In this document: piece by piece, positions 47,838 through 58,998 of the stretch | Layout of the letters: each line of letters begins with the position of its first letter | Position numbering within the stretch: the first letter of the stretch is position 1 | Assembly (NCBI RefSeq): GCF_001039355.2 | Contig: NW_019775604.1 | Location: forward strand, 160,306-224,305 | DNA from: Lingula anatina | Lineage: Eukaryota > Brachiopoda > Lingulata > Lingulida > Lingulidae | Length of the DNA stretch: 64,000 nucleotides | Direction: 5' to 3' | The notes under the pieces: generated by a model | Databases searched by the model: none | Seen by the model: the letters and a program-made list of their open reading frames with translations, nothing else | What the model was told of the DNA's origin: nothing | Program-made: the position numbers and the translations under genes

Positions 47838-50800
47838 TTTTTTTTTTGACTGTGCTCTATTAAACATGCAAATGTATTCTGCTGCTGCAAAATATCCGAC
47901 GAATGAAATACACAAACAAGCAGCTTAAGCACCGGCATTTACTGAATTCTCATTTAACGTCACTGAGGGTGTGCAGTTAAAAATCAAAATATAAAAAGTG
48001 CAAGAATGCTCATGGTATATTACTCTCATAAACGAAACAATGATTCCCAACTATATTTATTTTAAAAATACGTGTAACACCCCAAAGACGCAAGCAGGCA
48101 AACGCCTACATGTAGGTCCATACCCTTTTATGCTGAACGTCTTTGTGCCGTATTTTAGCGTGGAACTGCACAAGACGGATGGAGGTATACGGGGTTCTGC
48201 CAGCTGTTATATTCTTACATTAAAAATGTGCAACTTTAATAGCGTGAAGAAAGATAAACAACAACGAATAACATAAATGGTCACATCAGGAAAGAAAGAA
48301 AAAATGTTTTTCTCATTCAAAACGCGGAAATGCGAGTACCAGGAATTAAGTCATATTTTCTCAACATTAAACAACATAAGAGAAAAAATTAAGCAATTAT
48401 TATGATTATTAAACCACGAAAATTATTTCGCTATTATTATCACAATCTAGAATGGAACTTAAAACACGAAAGAAATTTTGTAACGCCAAAGACCACAAGG
48501 TTTGTTTTTAAAACAACTAACAAAAAGAAAAAAACTCACTTATAGCACATAGCTCAGTTTTCTGGGATAGATATTGTTTAGAATTTAACATAGATATGGT
48601 CAGTAAGCATAAAATATTGTTGATAACTGAAACATAAAAAAATTACAATTTAACCCGCAGGTTTGTACACACTGTCAGCTTGGTAGCAGTAGTTGTCACA
48701 TCACAAGAAGCCTGCTGTATTAATAAACTCATTACCGCGCTTTTACTACGCCTGCAGTAGAAAGCTTAAGAAATTGCAGCACTCATATAGCTTTTATCCG
48801 AAATTAACCACGCTTTACCCTGTTATTCAATTATAATTTACAGTGATATATCAAAACATTGCGCAGCAGTATATTTTGATAAATAACGAACGTGAGGTAC
48901 GCAATGACATAATGTAAAAAAAAAAAAAAAAAAACCAAGGTTGATATCTTAATTCAGTGCAATTTAAATAAGTGCTCACCCCCATCTTTGATAGGCGTGT
49001 CGAGTCGATTATATAACCATACACTGGGTGCACCTGATTAAGCCATCTTACAGCGAAAACGGTTCTATGGAATTGGTTGTCCTTTAATGGCTTTATTTAT
49101 ATACTGGTAGGCGGATCTATCACGTCGACCACGGCTACAAGCACGAGCTAGGGAGAATTCAGATTCGTCAGGCCGTTGGCGTACATGTAGTGCCCGCCTG
49201 TAGCTTGCGTGGGCTGTAAAGAAAGCAGTTTGAGCCGGCTATTTGTATGTTCAGATTTTCCATTACTTTGTACTTTTCATATTGCGAATGTGTGAGAGAT
49301 TTTCTTATCTGTCGGCATCTCTTTCTTTGTTTTTGTCTCTTGGATATCATGAGCGTATACATATAAGAAGTCCATCGAGGTCTAGAATTTTAAAACTAGC
49401 CCCAAGGTTTTATTTTAATGTTTAAAAATCCTGTAAATCAACTCAAATTAGACCTCAGTAACGAAAGGACGCCTCAAATAAAAATACCAATGTCAAAATT
49501 TCCTCCAGAAATGTCAGGAAAAAATGGCGTTATAAATTAACCTCAATTCATTAATGACACAGACTATAAAATCCAAGTGCACAGAAAGGTCCAACAGTGA
49601 TTCGTGAGAAGAAGAAAATCACTTTTTCCACAAAAAGTTATATTTGGCGCGAAAATCCTGTATGGTTAAAATACCTTTGATTAAAAATCGTATTACAATA
49701 ATAATTCTAATACAATTGCTCATATTTATCTGACGTATACTCTTTTTTCTTATGAATAATACACATTTGGAAACGATATAACGTATTTTCGTTTTCAATC
49801 TGATATAAATCCTAAATTAAAACATATATCCAAATGATACTTATGTACGTTTATATAGAGAGAGATGATGTGTATCCAGTACTGTGCTGCCGTCTCATTT
49901 CCAATGGAATTATTTTAATCTGATTGCATTCAGCGGGAGTCCCTGCGAAGTTAAATCGATCTACGTACACTGTAGAGCGATATAGTTTCAATTGGGAATG
50001 AGCCAATATTCTTAGTTACCTCGTTATCGATTTATTACCGGCAAGACCAAGGATGGCCAGAGCGAGGCTCATTATTCCTCTACATGCATTAGTATTGAAT
50101 GGATGGGCTAAAACTGTCTGCGCAAAGGCTGCCTTGGGCGGAGATTCCTTATGTCAAATGCTGGATGGCGCAGGTGAGAGTGACAATGCTTTTCAAGAAG
50201 ATTTCACATCTACCGCAATCAAGCATATGCGACCACCATCATTCTGGTTTCGACCGAAATAAGATAATTTATGATCTGTCAGCAAAATCTGGCTTATCTT
50301 GTGACTTTGAGGTCAGGGACCTCTATTTGACGGGATCGGACAATAGTTTGTCCGGTCACACCCACGTGGTAGTTTTCTGGCCACAATTAACGCAATATTA
50401 GTTAAAGCAAAATATGCGCACTCTGCATTTATTATTCTTTTAATTATTTTATTCACTTATCTTTTTATGCACAGGGAAAAAACCAACACGCTCAGTGCTA
50501 CATTTTGTATTGTAGAAAATACAAGACATTTTCTCTTACATCTGCATTACTGCACACGTAAAGAAACAAGGAGTAATTAAACGCAGTTTATCTGCAATAA
50601 TTTTAACAGCAACCAACAACTATAACTGATTTTTCTGATAGAAAAAAACATGCAGCAATCTTTGGATTTGATAACTTATGAATATCGGTCATAATTCGAT
50701 CAAATTTACCTTATACTATTTTGCAATATCGCTTCTGGCAAATGTGAGTTTTAAGTATTTTTTTTAATCCTTTGATTGAAATCACGGAATAGCGCCTGGG

Positions 50801-51340
50801 AGTTCAACAAGAAAACTTCCTTAATTTTTCTCCTGCACATTCATATACTTCTTTCAGTCTCTTTTTTTGTCATAGTGCGTGTCTAGACTTATCCAAGGAA
50901 AATGTCTTCAAAACGTCTGAAATATGGTAATTCTATATACCTCTTGCCACCTGGCAAGCATTAACTTTTCACGGCTAGACAGAACGCTATGCCGTGACCT
51001 TGGATTTTAGATAGGGTTTTGTAAATACTGTTAAGATGCCATTAATTGGCTAATGAATTTTGAAACAAATTGTTCGAAAAATGTCCTTGTGACCTTTAAG
51101 GTATTATTCTGTGACTAAAATACAATTATCAGTTCGTTGTAGGTTACATTTGTCTGAAAGAGACTATGATACCCTTAATTCCGAACATCCGTCTAATTTA
51201 TAATTGTATCGAGACTTTAAGTGAAAGAGGCAACATCATCCTGTAGTATTGGCTACATTTTGTTGTATTTTAGCTGAAATTAAGGACATAATTAAAACAC
51301 CAATGAGGTGCGGCCAAATTTAACTGTCACTTAAAAAATA

Positions 51341-51354
51341 CCGCTAGGTGGATC
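51341..51354. promoter_or_regulatory. CTCF-like core site (copy 2)
   Basis: CCGCTAGGTGGATC, identical to 44307-44320. Confidence 0.25.
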
Positions 51355-51730
51355 CTTGCTTCCCGTGTCTTAACCCCTTCAACGTCATCTCCGTCTCATT
51401 CCTCAGGTGCCTGCATCGCGTGCGTGGCTCCCAAAGGAACAGACCCCGTCGTTAACGCTGTTCAGATCTGTACTTCATACCGTTCATTATTCTCGCTGTC
51501 ACTCGGTGCAAACTTTTGTTCTCGGGATTCTTTTTAAAGGCGAGTCATAGCGGCTGTCACGTCATCTGAAAACTTCAAACAGTAGCAAGGGTGTGCTTGT
51601 TTTCGCATATTTGATATTGGTGAAGAAATACGAGAATGAGAGACAGGGCATAGGGTGAAGTGTTCATTATTATATTTTGAAAACTAGACGCTAAAATGTC
51701 ATAATAACATCATCGAAATGGGGGAGTAGA

Positions 51731-51769
51731 TAAATAAAATAAAATAAAATAAAATAAAATAAAATAAAA
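51731..51769. repeat. (TAAAA)n microsatellite, short allele
   Basis: About seven TAAAA units at the position matching 44703 in copy 1. Confidence 0.95.
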
Positions 51770-52366
51770 AAGGTACAAGTTATGCCAAGATAAACCTAGT
51801 TCAGCAATTCGATTTTAACTAAAAGATGCACCATTATTTTTTGCACATGCAGGACACAAACGCTTAACTCATCTGCATGCTCAAATCCCGTGATACTACT
51901 TCACATGCAAATGAGTACAAATTAGTATATTTGAGACATTTTGACATATCGATGCTGTACATAAGACCCCTCGTTAGATAGTATCAAGTGGCAGGTCGGG
52001 TTATTAATTAGTTGTCCAACGCAAAAGTGCGATGGATAAGAGTTGGAGCATCTTGAGCGACGCCTGACCGTCTCTCACTGGGTATTCCTCGTCGTACATG
52101 TATAATTATACCCTGGCAAGATGCTCAATCTGTACGTATATGTTCTTCCCAGGTGATATAATAATGAGATGCTGTCATAAGCATGGAGGACATCTATGTA
52201 CTTGATAACCTTACCTAGGCACCCCTTGTTAATTGGTCAGCGTGAAACTTTTTTCACAAACGCCCATCGTGCGGAAAATTCCAAGGAACCGATTCACGTT
52301 GAATTATCATGCAATAACGAAGAAAGATTCCTTCGCACCTGAAGTTCTTGAGAAAAAAAGTAAACT

Positions 52367-52393
52367 GGGGGGGGGGGGGAGGTGGGATGAGGG
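52367..52393 (+). other. G-run cluster, variant between duplicates (copy 2)
   Basis: Thirteen consecutive G, then GG, GGG and GGG with short spacers. This is a stronger quadruplex candidate than its counterpart at 45402. Confidence 0.55.
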
Positions 52394-54456
52394 TTGGAAT
52401 GGCAGGGGAGTGTATTTTGGCTACAATAACGCCCGGACTATGAACGCCATTAAGAATTCGTGCATCACTAACGGCCAGTTTACATAATGTTCGTCGTTGG
52501 TTTTTTTAAAAAGTGTCAGTACTCTTGTATATGAGAAAATGATTTTTTTGGATATGTTACCCCCTGTGCTTAAGCAACATCGATGATTTTTTCCCGAAAA
52601 CATTAATGTACAATATTAATTTCGATTAAATATTTTGCACAACAGTAATATGCAAAGATCAATTCCCCTACTTACCTGTCAAATATAACACAAAACTAAC
52701 TTCAAAATAGTGACAGAAATGTCTGATACCTAGTGACCTTCATTGCTCATGGCTGACAAGCTCCCTTCCACTTTGCCTTCATTTAAATATAAAAAAAGAA
52801 AATGATATAGCCTCTGCTATGGCTACCGATCAAGGAATGGCGTCTTCTTGGCACGCTACCCAACGATCAGATCTTTAAATATTGCGTCAGGGTTCCAGAC
52901 TCCCTCGGGACGCCGGCTAGCCCAACCCTCTCCACTGGGATTCCGTGGCCTTAAGGCAAGTACAAGGACGTTCCTTGTTTACCTTGGTGCTCCCCTATGT
53001 GAGCCTATGTGCGTTGTATTATCTATATGAGCTTTTTTCTCTTTATTTTTAATACAGAACATCATAATTGGACATTTGATCTCTTTTTTCTACTTTTAAT
53101 ACCATTTCATATGGATTAATTCTCTCAACTATGTATTTTATTTATATTTGCATTGTATTTTAATTGCAAAGTCTACAGAACATATTTTCACGGATTTAGA
53201 TAAATATATTATTATAATTATAATTATAATTAAACATATCATAATGAAACATACGTACCTCTGCAGTGAAATATCTGTGTGATTTGTTATATCTATCGTT
53301 AATTGCATGGTGATTTAGAATGAGACTTGAACTGAACACAAATTGGTTATATATGATTAGTAACATAAAAAGCATTAATCTTTATTTTTAGGTTAATTCA
53401 GACATGATAAAGTGTCCTAGTATTTGTACGGTATTCTTTGAATGAAGATTTACACGTTTACAGGAAATTACTTAAAGTATGTAATAATAAAAAGAATATG
53501 TTTGAACCTGTATTTTTGCTTGGTCGAATTTATTCTGTTTGATTCAAGTAAAAAAACTTCTTCTAACTTGAAATTATGTCATCTTTTTCTTTCGTCTTAT
53601 TTTATTATATTTTAAAATTGATGTTGCGTTCGGTTTTTGAAATATTTCTCTATCCATTTCTGTCCACATCACTTAAAGTTACATGATTTAAGTTTTGATA
53701 ATCATATTCGAATGTTAGGGATAGGAATGCAAGATTTGAGTTTTAATGTGTGTTATAACAAAATTTGACAAATGTCTTTTTCTTAAATGTCCATAGAAAA
53801 TTTATCTTAATATTCGTCTTTTAAGAAACTGTTTGTAGGATTTTTAACTATTTTTCTATCATAGTTTTTATTTTGATAATTCATATTCATAAGTGAAATA
53901 TGAAAACTGTTCAGATAATACAGAAATTATGAATACGAGGAATTCACATATATTATGACTTTTAAATTCTATTAAGCATGTATCAGTTGCAATCACCAAT
54001 ATAGCAATATGGCGCTGACCGAAAAGTACAGGTGTTTTTAAAACCTATAGGTTGCCACAGAAAACGATAACTATTCGTTTTCATAGCTAGTAAAGGCCCA
54101 AACATTCCTCTTCCCGTGTGATATAGTAAATATGTGCTGATATACAATAGTTAGTGTCACAGAGTTATTTGTTCTCAGTACTAGTTCGAAATTTCTTGAA
54201 ATAGTTTGTCATAAAATTATTGGCAAATAAGAGTGAAAAATACATAGATTCAAATACTATATATTGCATAGCCCATGAGTCCGAATTACATGATAGTATG
54301 CCGAGCAATAGCAAGGCATGCCAAAATATATATCGGGCTAGGGAATAGCGGTGCATTATTTGTCATACCTGTACATATAAAAAGAAAACCGTGCATGTTC
54401 CCTACCCAAGACCCCTTATTTTTAGTAGAATCACTGTGCTGATATCACCGTGCGTA

Positions 54457-54575
54457 AGGTATGTCATTGTACGTGAAATCATACACTGCCACTTTCTCGC
54501 GATATAATATGCATGAAAACTCGCTGGCGCTCGAGGTTTTCTGGCATATGTCGCTCGGGTGACAATGTATGACCT
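54457..54575. other. 120-bp imperfect hairpin element (copy 2)
   Basis: Same nested arms as 47499-47620, three bases shorter at the centre. The 1.5-kb duplicate begins inside its left outer arm. Confidence 0.5.
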
Positions 54576-55664
54576 CAAGCATGGCTGACGTGCGATACCT
54601 ACACATACATGTAAAAATGCACTGTAACGGACTTTGGTTATTTGTTCACAGCATTTGTCAGAGAATTGTCATTAAGTTTGTCATTCAAATTATGGGTAAG
54701 TAACTGAGAAAAAATTCCTTATTTAATATAAGAGAATACCCACTGATGTATTATTATTATTATTTCAAGGCATTTGCAATGCATTTAAATAGGGTTTAAA
54801 ATCTGAACAAGACTGTGCTTGGCTTACTATCACAAGGTCGTTTTAGAAGCTATTTAAAGCATACAGAAAATAAACAGATATCATGAAAAAATTGCATGTC
54901 GGTAGATATATGTACGCAATTTTGGCTATCGATGTGATATTGATTCGTGTCACACACAAGTTTGACGCACTTAAAATTAATTTATTAATTCTCTCTGCTG
55001 AGGCAGTGCCAAGTGAAGATTTATAAGCTGTTATTGCTGTTTATTAAAAATACACACTATAACTTTTTTCAATGGTATACAGTATTTGAAAGTTTAACCT
55101 GTTGTTTAAGAAAGGCATCCATTTATTTCGAAGGAGCGTGCAGATATAAGAATTCAATGGCATGCTGTATAATATTCTTTCATCAAAACATTGGTTTGTC
55201 AAATTATGATACGAAGTGTAAATGAATTAGCCATAAGCTGTAAACAAAAACAATAAAATACATTTCAAAGGTGACTAAAGCGACCAATTTACATAAATAA
55301 TGAATACCTTAAAAACACTTTATAAATTTCTACGGCTTTGTATACATAAAATCAACTTAACTTTAGTTAAGAAAACTAAATACGTGGACGACAAGAATTT
55401 AATACGACGTAAAAAGATCTAGAGAGTGTTATTTGGGAACCGCCCTCTCCATCCATGTGATTCAGCTTAAGGCTCGTGACTGAACGCGGGGTATAACCTC
55501 TATGGCCTTCGTTACATAAAAACAAAACACTGGGATGCACTGGCATGTTTTTCACGGTAAATCACTTCACATAACCCACGGTCAGGCGTTATCTGACAGC
55601 TCGTGATGTGAATGTCCGTTCGCCGGTTTGTTGTGTTGTATAAGAAATGGACACAGGTCAACCT

Positions 55665-55665
<1 letters not shown>

Positions 55666-55717
<52 letters not shown>
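55666..55717. repeat. (TAA)n microsatellite, long allele
   Basis: About 17 units. The minus frame 55582-55767 reads it as a Leu run and is an artefact. Confidence 0.95.
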
Positions 55718-55719
<2 letters not shown>

Positions 55720-55780
55720 CTTATCGCACTCTCTTTGCAACAATTTCAAAATATATTGTACAGACAATTAAATCAAAATA

Positions 55781-55876
55781 GTGTCTCGATTCCATGGCCC
55801 CGTATCTCGAAATAGAATCGGTTATGGAATCGAGACACTTGCGCACGTGCGCAACATAGCGAACCTTTCGAGATAC
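55781..55876. other. Interleaved perfect hairpins with palindromic centre
   Basis: GTGTCTCGATTCCAT (55781-55795) pairs with ATGGAATCGAGACAC (55824-55838). GTATCTCGAAA (55802-55812), which lies inside that loop, pairs with TTTCGAGATAC (55866-55876) outside it. The order a-b-a'-b' is that of a pseudoknot. Between them is a 16-base palindrome centred on CACGTG (55839-55854). Copy 2 keeps both pairings (57299-57391) but its palindrome is damaged. Confidence 0.6.
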
Positions 55877-55966
55877 AGAGCCCAGGTCCAATAAGCCCCC
55901 CCTCCCAGCGCCTTAGTGCCCTCAAACCCAAACAAGTAACCTGTAGGAAGCATACTTTACACTTTC

Positions 55967-55991
55967 AAAAAAAAAAAAAAAAAAAAAAAAA
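55967..55991. repeat. Poly-A tract at contig end
   Basis: About 25 A immediately before the gap. The duplicate has the same run at 57482-57506 and continues into unique DNA. Confidence 0.9.
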
Positions 55992-55992
55992 N
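55992..55992. other. Assembly gap (single n)
   Basis: It lies exactly between the two 1.5-kb copies, right after a poly-A run. Confidence 0.95.
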
Positions 55993-57197
55993 TATGTCAT
56001 TGTACGTGAAATCATACACTGCCACTTTCTCGCGATATAATATGCATGAAAACTCGCTGGCGCTCGAGGTTTTCTGGCATATGTCGCTCGGGTGACAATG
56101 TATGACCTCAAGCATGGCTGACGTGCGATACCTACACATACATGTAAAAATGCACTGTAACGGACTTTGGTTATTTGTTCACAGCATTTGTCAGAGAATT
56201 GTCATTAAGTTTGTCATTCAAATTATGGGTAAGTAACTGAGAAAAAATTCCTTATTTAATATAAGAGAATACCCACTGATGTATTATTATTATTATTTCA
56301 AGGCATTTGCAATGCATTTAAATAGGGTTTAAAATCTGAACAAGACTGTGCTTGGCTTACTATCACAAGGTCGTTTTAGAAGCTATTTAAAGCATACAGA
56401 AAATAAACAGATATCATGAAAAAATTGCATGTCGGTAGATATATGTACGCAATTTTGGCTATCGATGTGATATTGATTCGTGTCACACACAAGTTTGACG
56501 CACTTAAAATTAATTTATTAATTCTCTCTGCTGAGGCAGTGCCAAGTGAAGACTTATAAGCTGTTATTGCTGTTTATTAAAAATACACACTATAACTTTT
56601 TTCAATGGTATACAGTATTTGAAAGTTTAACCTGTTGTTTAAGAAAGGCATCCATTTATTTCGAAGGAGCGTGCAGATATAAGAATTCAATGGCATGCTG
56701 TATAATATTCTTTCATCAAAACATTGGTTTGTCAAATTATGATACGAAGTGTAAATGAATTAGCCATAAGCTGTAAACAAAAACAATAAAATACATTTCA
56801 AAGGTGACTAAAGCGACCAATTTACATAAATAATGAATACCTTAAAAACACTTTATAAATTTCTACGGCTTTGTATACATAAAATCAACTTAACTTTAGT
56901 TAAGAAAACTAAATACGTGGACGACAAGAATTTAATACGACGTAAAAAGATCTAGAGAGTGTTATTTGGGAACCGCCCTCTCCATCCATGTGATTCAGCT
57001 TAAGGCTCGTGACTGAACGCGGGGTATAACCTCTATGGCCTTCGTTACATAAAAACAAAACACTGGGATGCACTGGCATGTTTTTCACGGTAAATCACTT
57101 CACATAACCCACGGTCAGGCGTTATCTGACAGCTCGTGATGTGAATGTCCGTTCGCCGGTTTGTTGTGTTGTATAAGAAATGGACACAGGTCAACCT

Positions 57198-57237
<40 letters not shown>

Positions 57238-57506
57238 CTTATCGCACTCTCTTTGCAACAATTTCAAAATATATTGTACAGACAATTAAATCAAAATAGT
57301 GTCTCGATTCCATGGCCCCGTATCTCGAAATAGAATCGGTTATGGAATCGAGACACTTGCGCACGTGCCCATAGCGAACCTTTCGAGATACAGAGCCCAG
57401 GTCCAATAAGCCCCCCCTCCCAGCGCCTTAGTGCCCTCAAACCCAAACAAGTAACCTGTAGGAAGCATACTTTACACTTTCAAAAAAAAAAAAAAAAAAA
57501 AAAAAA
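55993..57506. repeat. 1.5-kb duplicate, copy 2
   Basis: It repeats 54460-55991 and then continues into new sequence. It contains the third, left-truncated copy of the 120-bp hairpin element (55993-56108) and a shorter TAA tract (57199-57235). Confidence 0.95.
57199..57235. repeat. (TAA)n microsatellite, short allele
   Basis: About 12 units, against about 17 in the matching copy. Confidence 0.95.
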
Positions 57507-58480
57507 TCTACGAGTATGTACGTCTCATATATTCTTCCGTTTTTCTGTTTGTTTTCTTTGTCTGTGCACTCCAAATATCATTTTACATTAAAGGTTTTCC
57601 CTGGTACATGTTTTCATATTGGGAACTTGGTGTCCTAAGCACGTGCCAATTCTGCTTGGGTAAACAGAAACCCAGTCTTGTCTGCGTACCAGTATAGGAC
57701 CCATCATTGGCCTACATGTAGGTCTTACCCCAAGCCTTAACATAAGTTTCTGACAACAGTTCAGACAACGAGGTTTATCAGACTTCTTTTAGTCTTTTTA
57801 ATCACCATGGCAATCCCTGCTTCAAACTTGTCAATCAATATCAAATAAGCCATAGTGTAGCTGCATTTCCCGAAACTTTGGACCGATGATAAAGCTGACA
57901 TAAACATCATTACATCCACCTTTATCTCTCCGTGAATTTTCCAATTGGCCCGAAGGCCACGTCTGGGAAGAAACTTTTGTTTAATTAGTAATATTAAAAG
58001 ATGAAGAATTTAACTTACGCGTGTTATTATGAGAGTGTTTTTATTGTTAAGGAAAACGGTCGCAATAAATTTTTCAACACGTCAAATGGTACATCTTTTA
58101 CGAAAATGGATTCATGAAAGCCATTTCGTGAGAATTAACTGATATCGTTTGGTATGATTATCATAATTATAAATTGCCACGTTTTCACAGCTATTTGATT
58201 TGGAAATAATTTCGTCGAGTCACCGTGTACCTAAGGATGCCATAGCCCAGCGATCTCCCCTCAGTCATAATTTACAAGGTTAACCGGTGCTTTTTAAGAA
58301 TACACGCAACAGACCTGGTACAAATATCTCCGGGGCTGTTTTACGTTATCTCGTGCTATCTCGCGTGATTATGTGATGCACTGTGATGAATGGACAGATA
58401 ACCCGCCTACGAGAGCTTACTGGTACACCCGTTGTAAGAGGTAACTCAGTGCAGTTTGCCGGCTGGGAATTTGTAAAATT
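57507..58480. promoter_or_regulatory. Mixed-composition DNA with possible regulatory islands
   Basis: Sequence complexity is higher than in the flanking AT-rich DNA, notably at 57880-58000, with a CTTTTGTTTAATTAG Sox/homeodomain-like word, and at 58190-58470, with GATA-type TTATC and GATAAC words. A 12-base palindrome CCTACATGTAGG lies near 57713. A 70-codon minus frame (58346-58558) shows no motif. The regulatory reading is inference. Confidence 0.18.
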
Positions 58481-58954
58481 GTACGACATATTTTGCATAA
58501 AACGATCCGAAGTTGAAACGAAAATTAACGTGCCTGTGAAGTAATAGCATAAAACCAATAATCTGATTAGATTATGTTTGAGCTTGTGCAGCGCATATGT
58601 TAAGATTTGATTTCAATCTGGTGTTGCATTGTTTATATGAAAATTATGTATAAGACTTCCATGCGTTTGAAAATTCTGATCAAAAGATACATGTGTGGTG
58701 CATACATATGCGCAAATTGTATATATTCGGTCAATTTGATTATGAATTATTTCCTTGACAACATACTTTTGAATATTATAAATGTGAGTTTTTGGCAATA
58801 ATTTTATAAAAAATTGACCGCGCTGTTAATTCCACACATGAATATACGAACAAATACACTGTATTTGCAATATACTGTATCTATTACTATATCTTCTTTA
58901 TAAACCATCTTTTGCTCGATACCGGCGTACATGTAAAAATACTCACTTGCGTGA
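58481..58954. other. AT-rich DNA, nothing recognised
   Basis: Opposed 61- and 64-codon frames over 58607-58801 are shadows of each other with no motif. Confidence 0.5.
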
Positions 58955-58998
58955 TGAACTTGATGAACTTGGGTCACGTGACGGGGTCAATGAGTTCA
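58955..58998. promoter_or_regulatory. Nuclear-receptor half-site cluster with E-box
   Basis: Five RGKTCA half-sites lie in 44 bases. On the minus strand TGAACT/TGA/TGAACT (58955-58969) reads as a direct repeat with 3-base spacing (DR3). On the plus strand GGGTCA/ATG/AGTTCA (58984-58998) is a second DR3. Another GGGTCA at 58971-58976 overlaps a palindromic GTCACGTGAC with a CACGTG E-box. DR3 elements are bound by NR1-class receptors such as the VDR/PXR group with RXR, and CACGTG by bHLH-zip factors. No gene is visible nearby, so the target is unknown. Confidence 0.45.

Larger units (their letters stand above)
47838..54791. repeat. 7-kb duplicate, copy 2
   Basis: It repeats 40793-47836 and continues without a break into new sequence at 54792, whereas copy 1 stops at the 'n'. 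An 8-base insertion near 48767 and a longer A-run at 48917 are specific to this copy. Its high similarity with mixed SNPs and indels fits two haplotypes of one locus, or a recent tandem duplication. Confidence 0.95.
54460..55991. repeat. 1.5-kb duplicate, copy 1
   Basis: It recurs almost unchanged at 55993-57506. It ends in a run of about 25 A directly before the 'n'. Its first 330 bases are also the end of the 7-kb duplicate, so that part is present three times. Differences from copy 2 are few: TAA-tract length, a T/C change near 55020 and a small indel near 55850. Confidence 0.95.
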
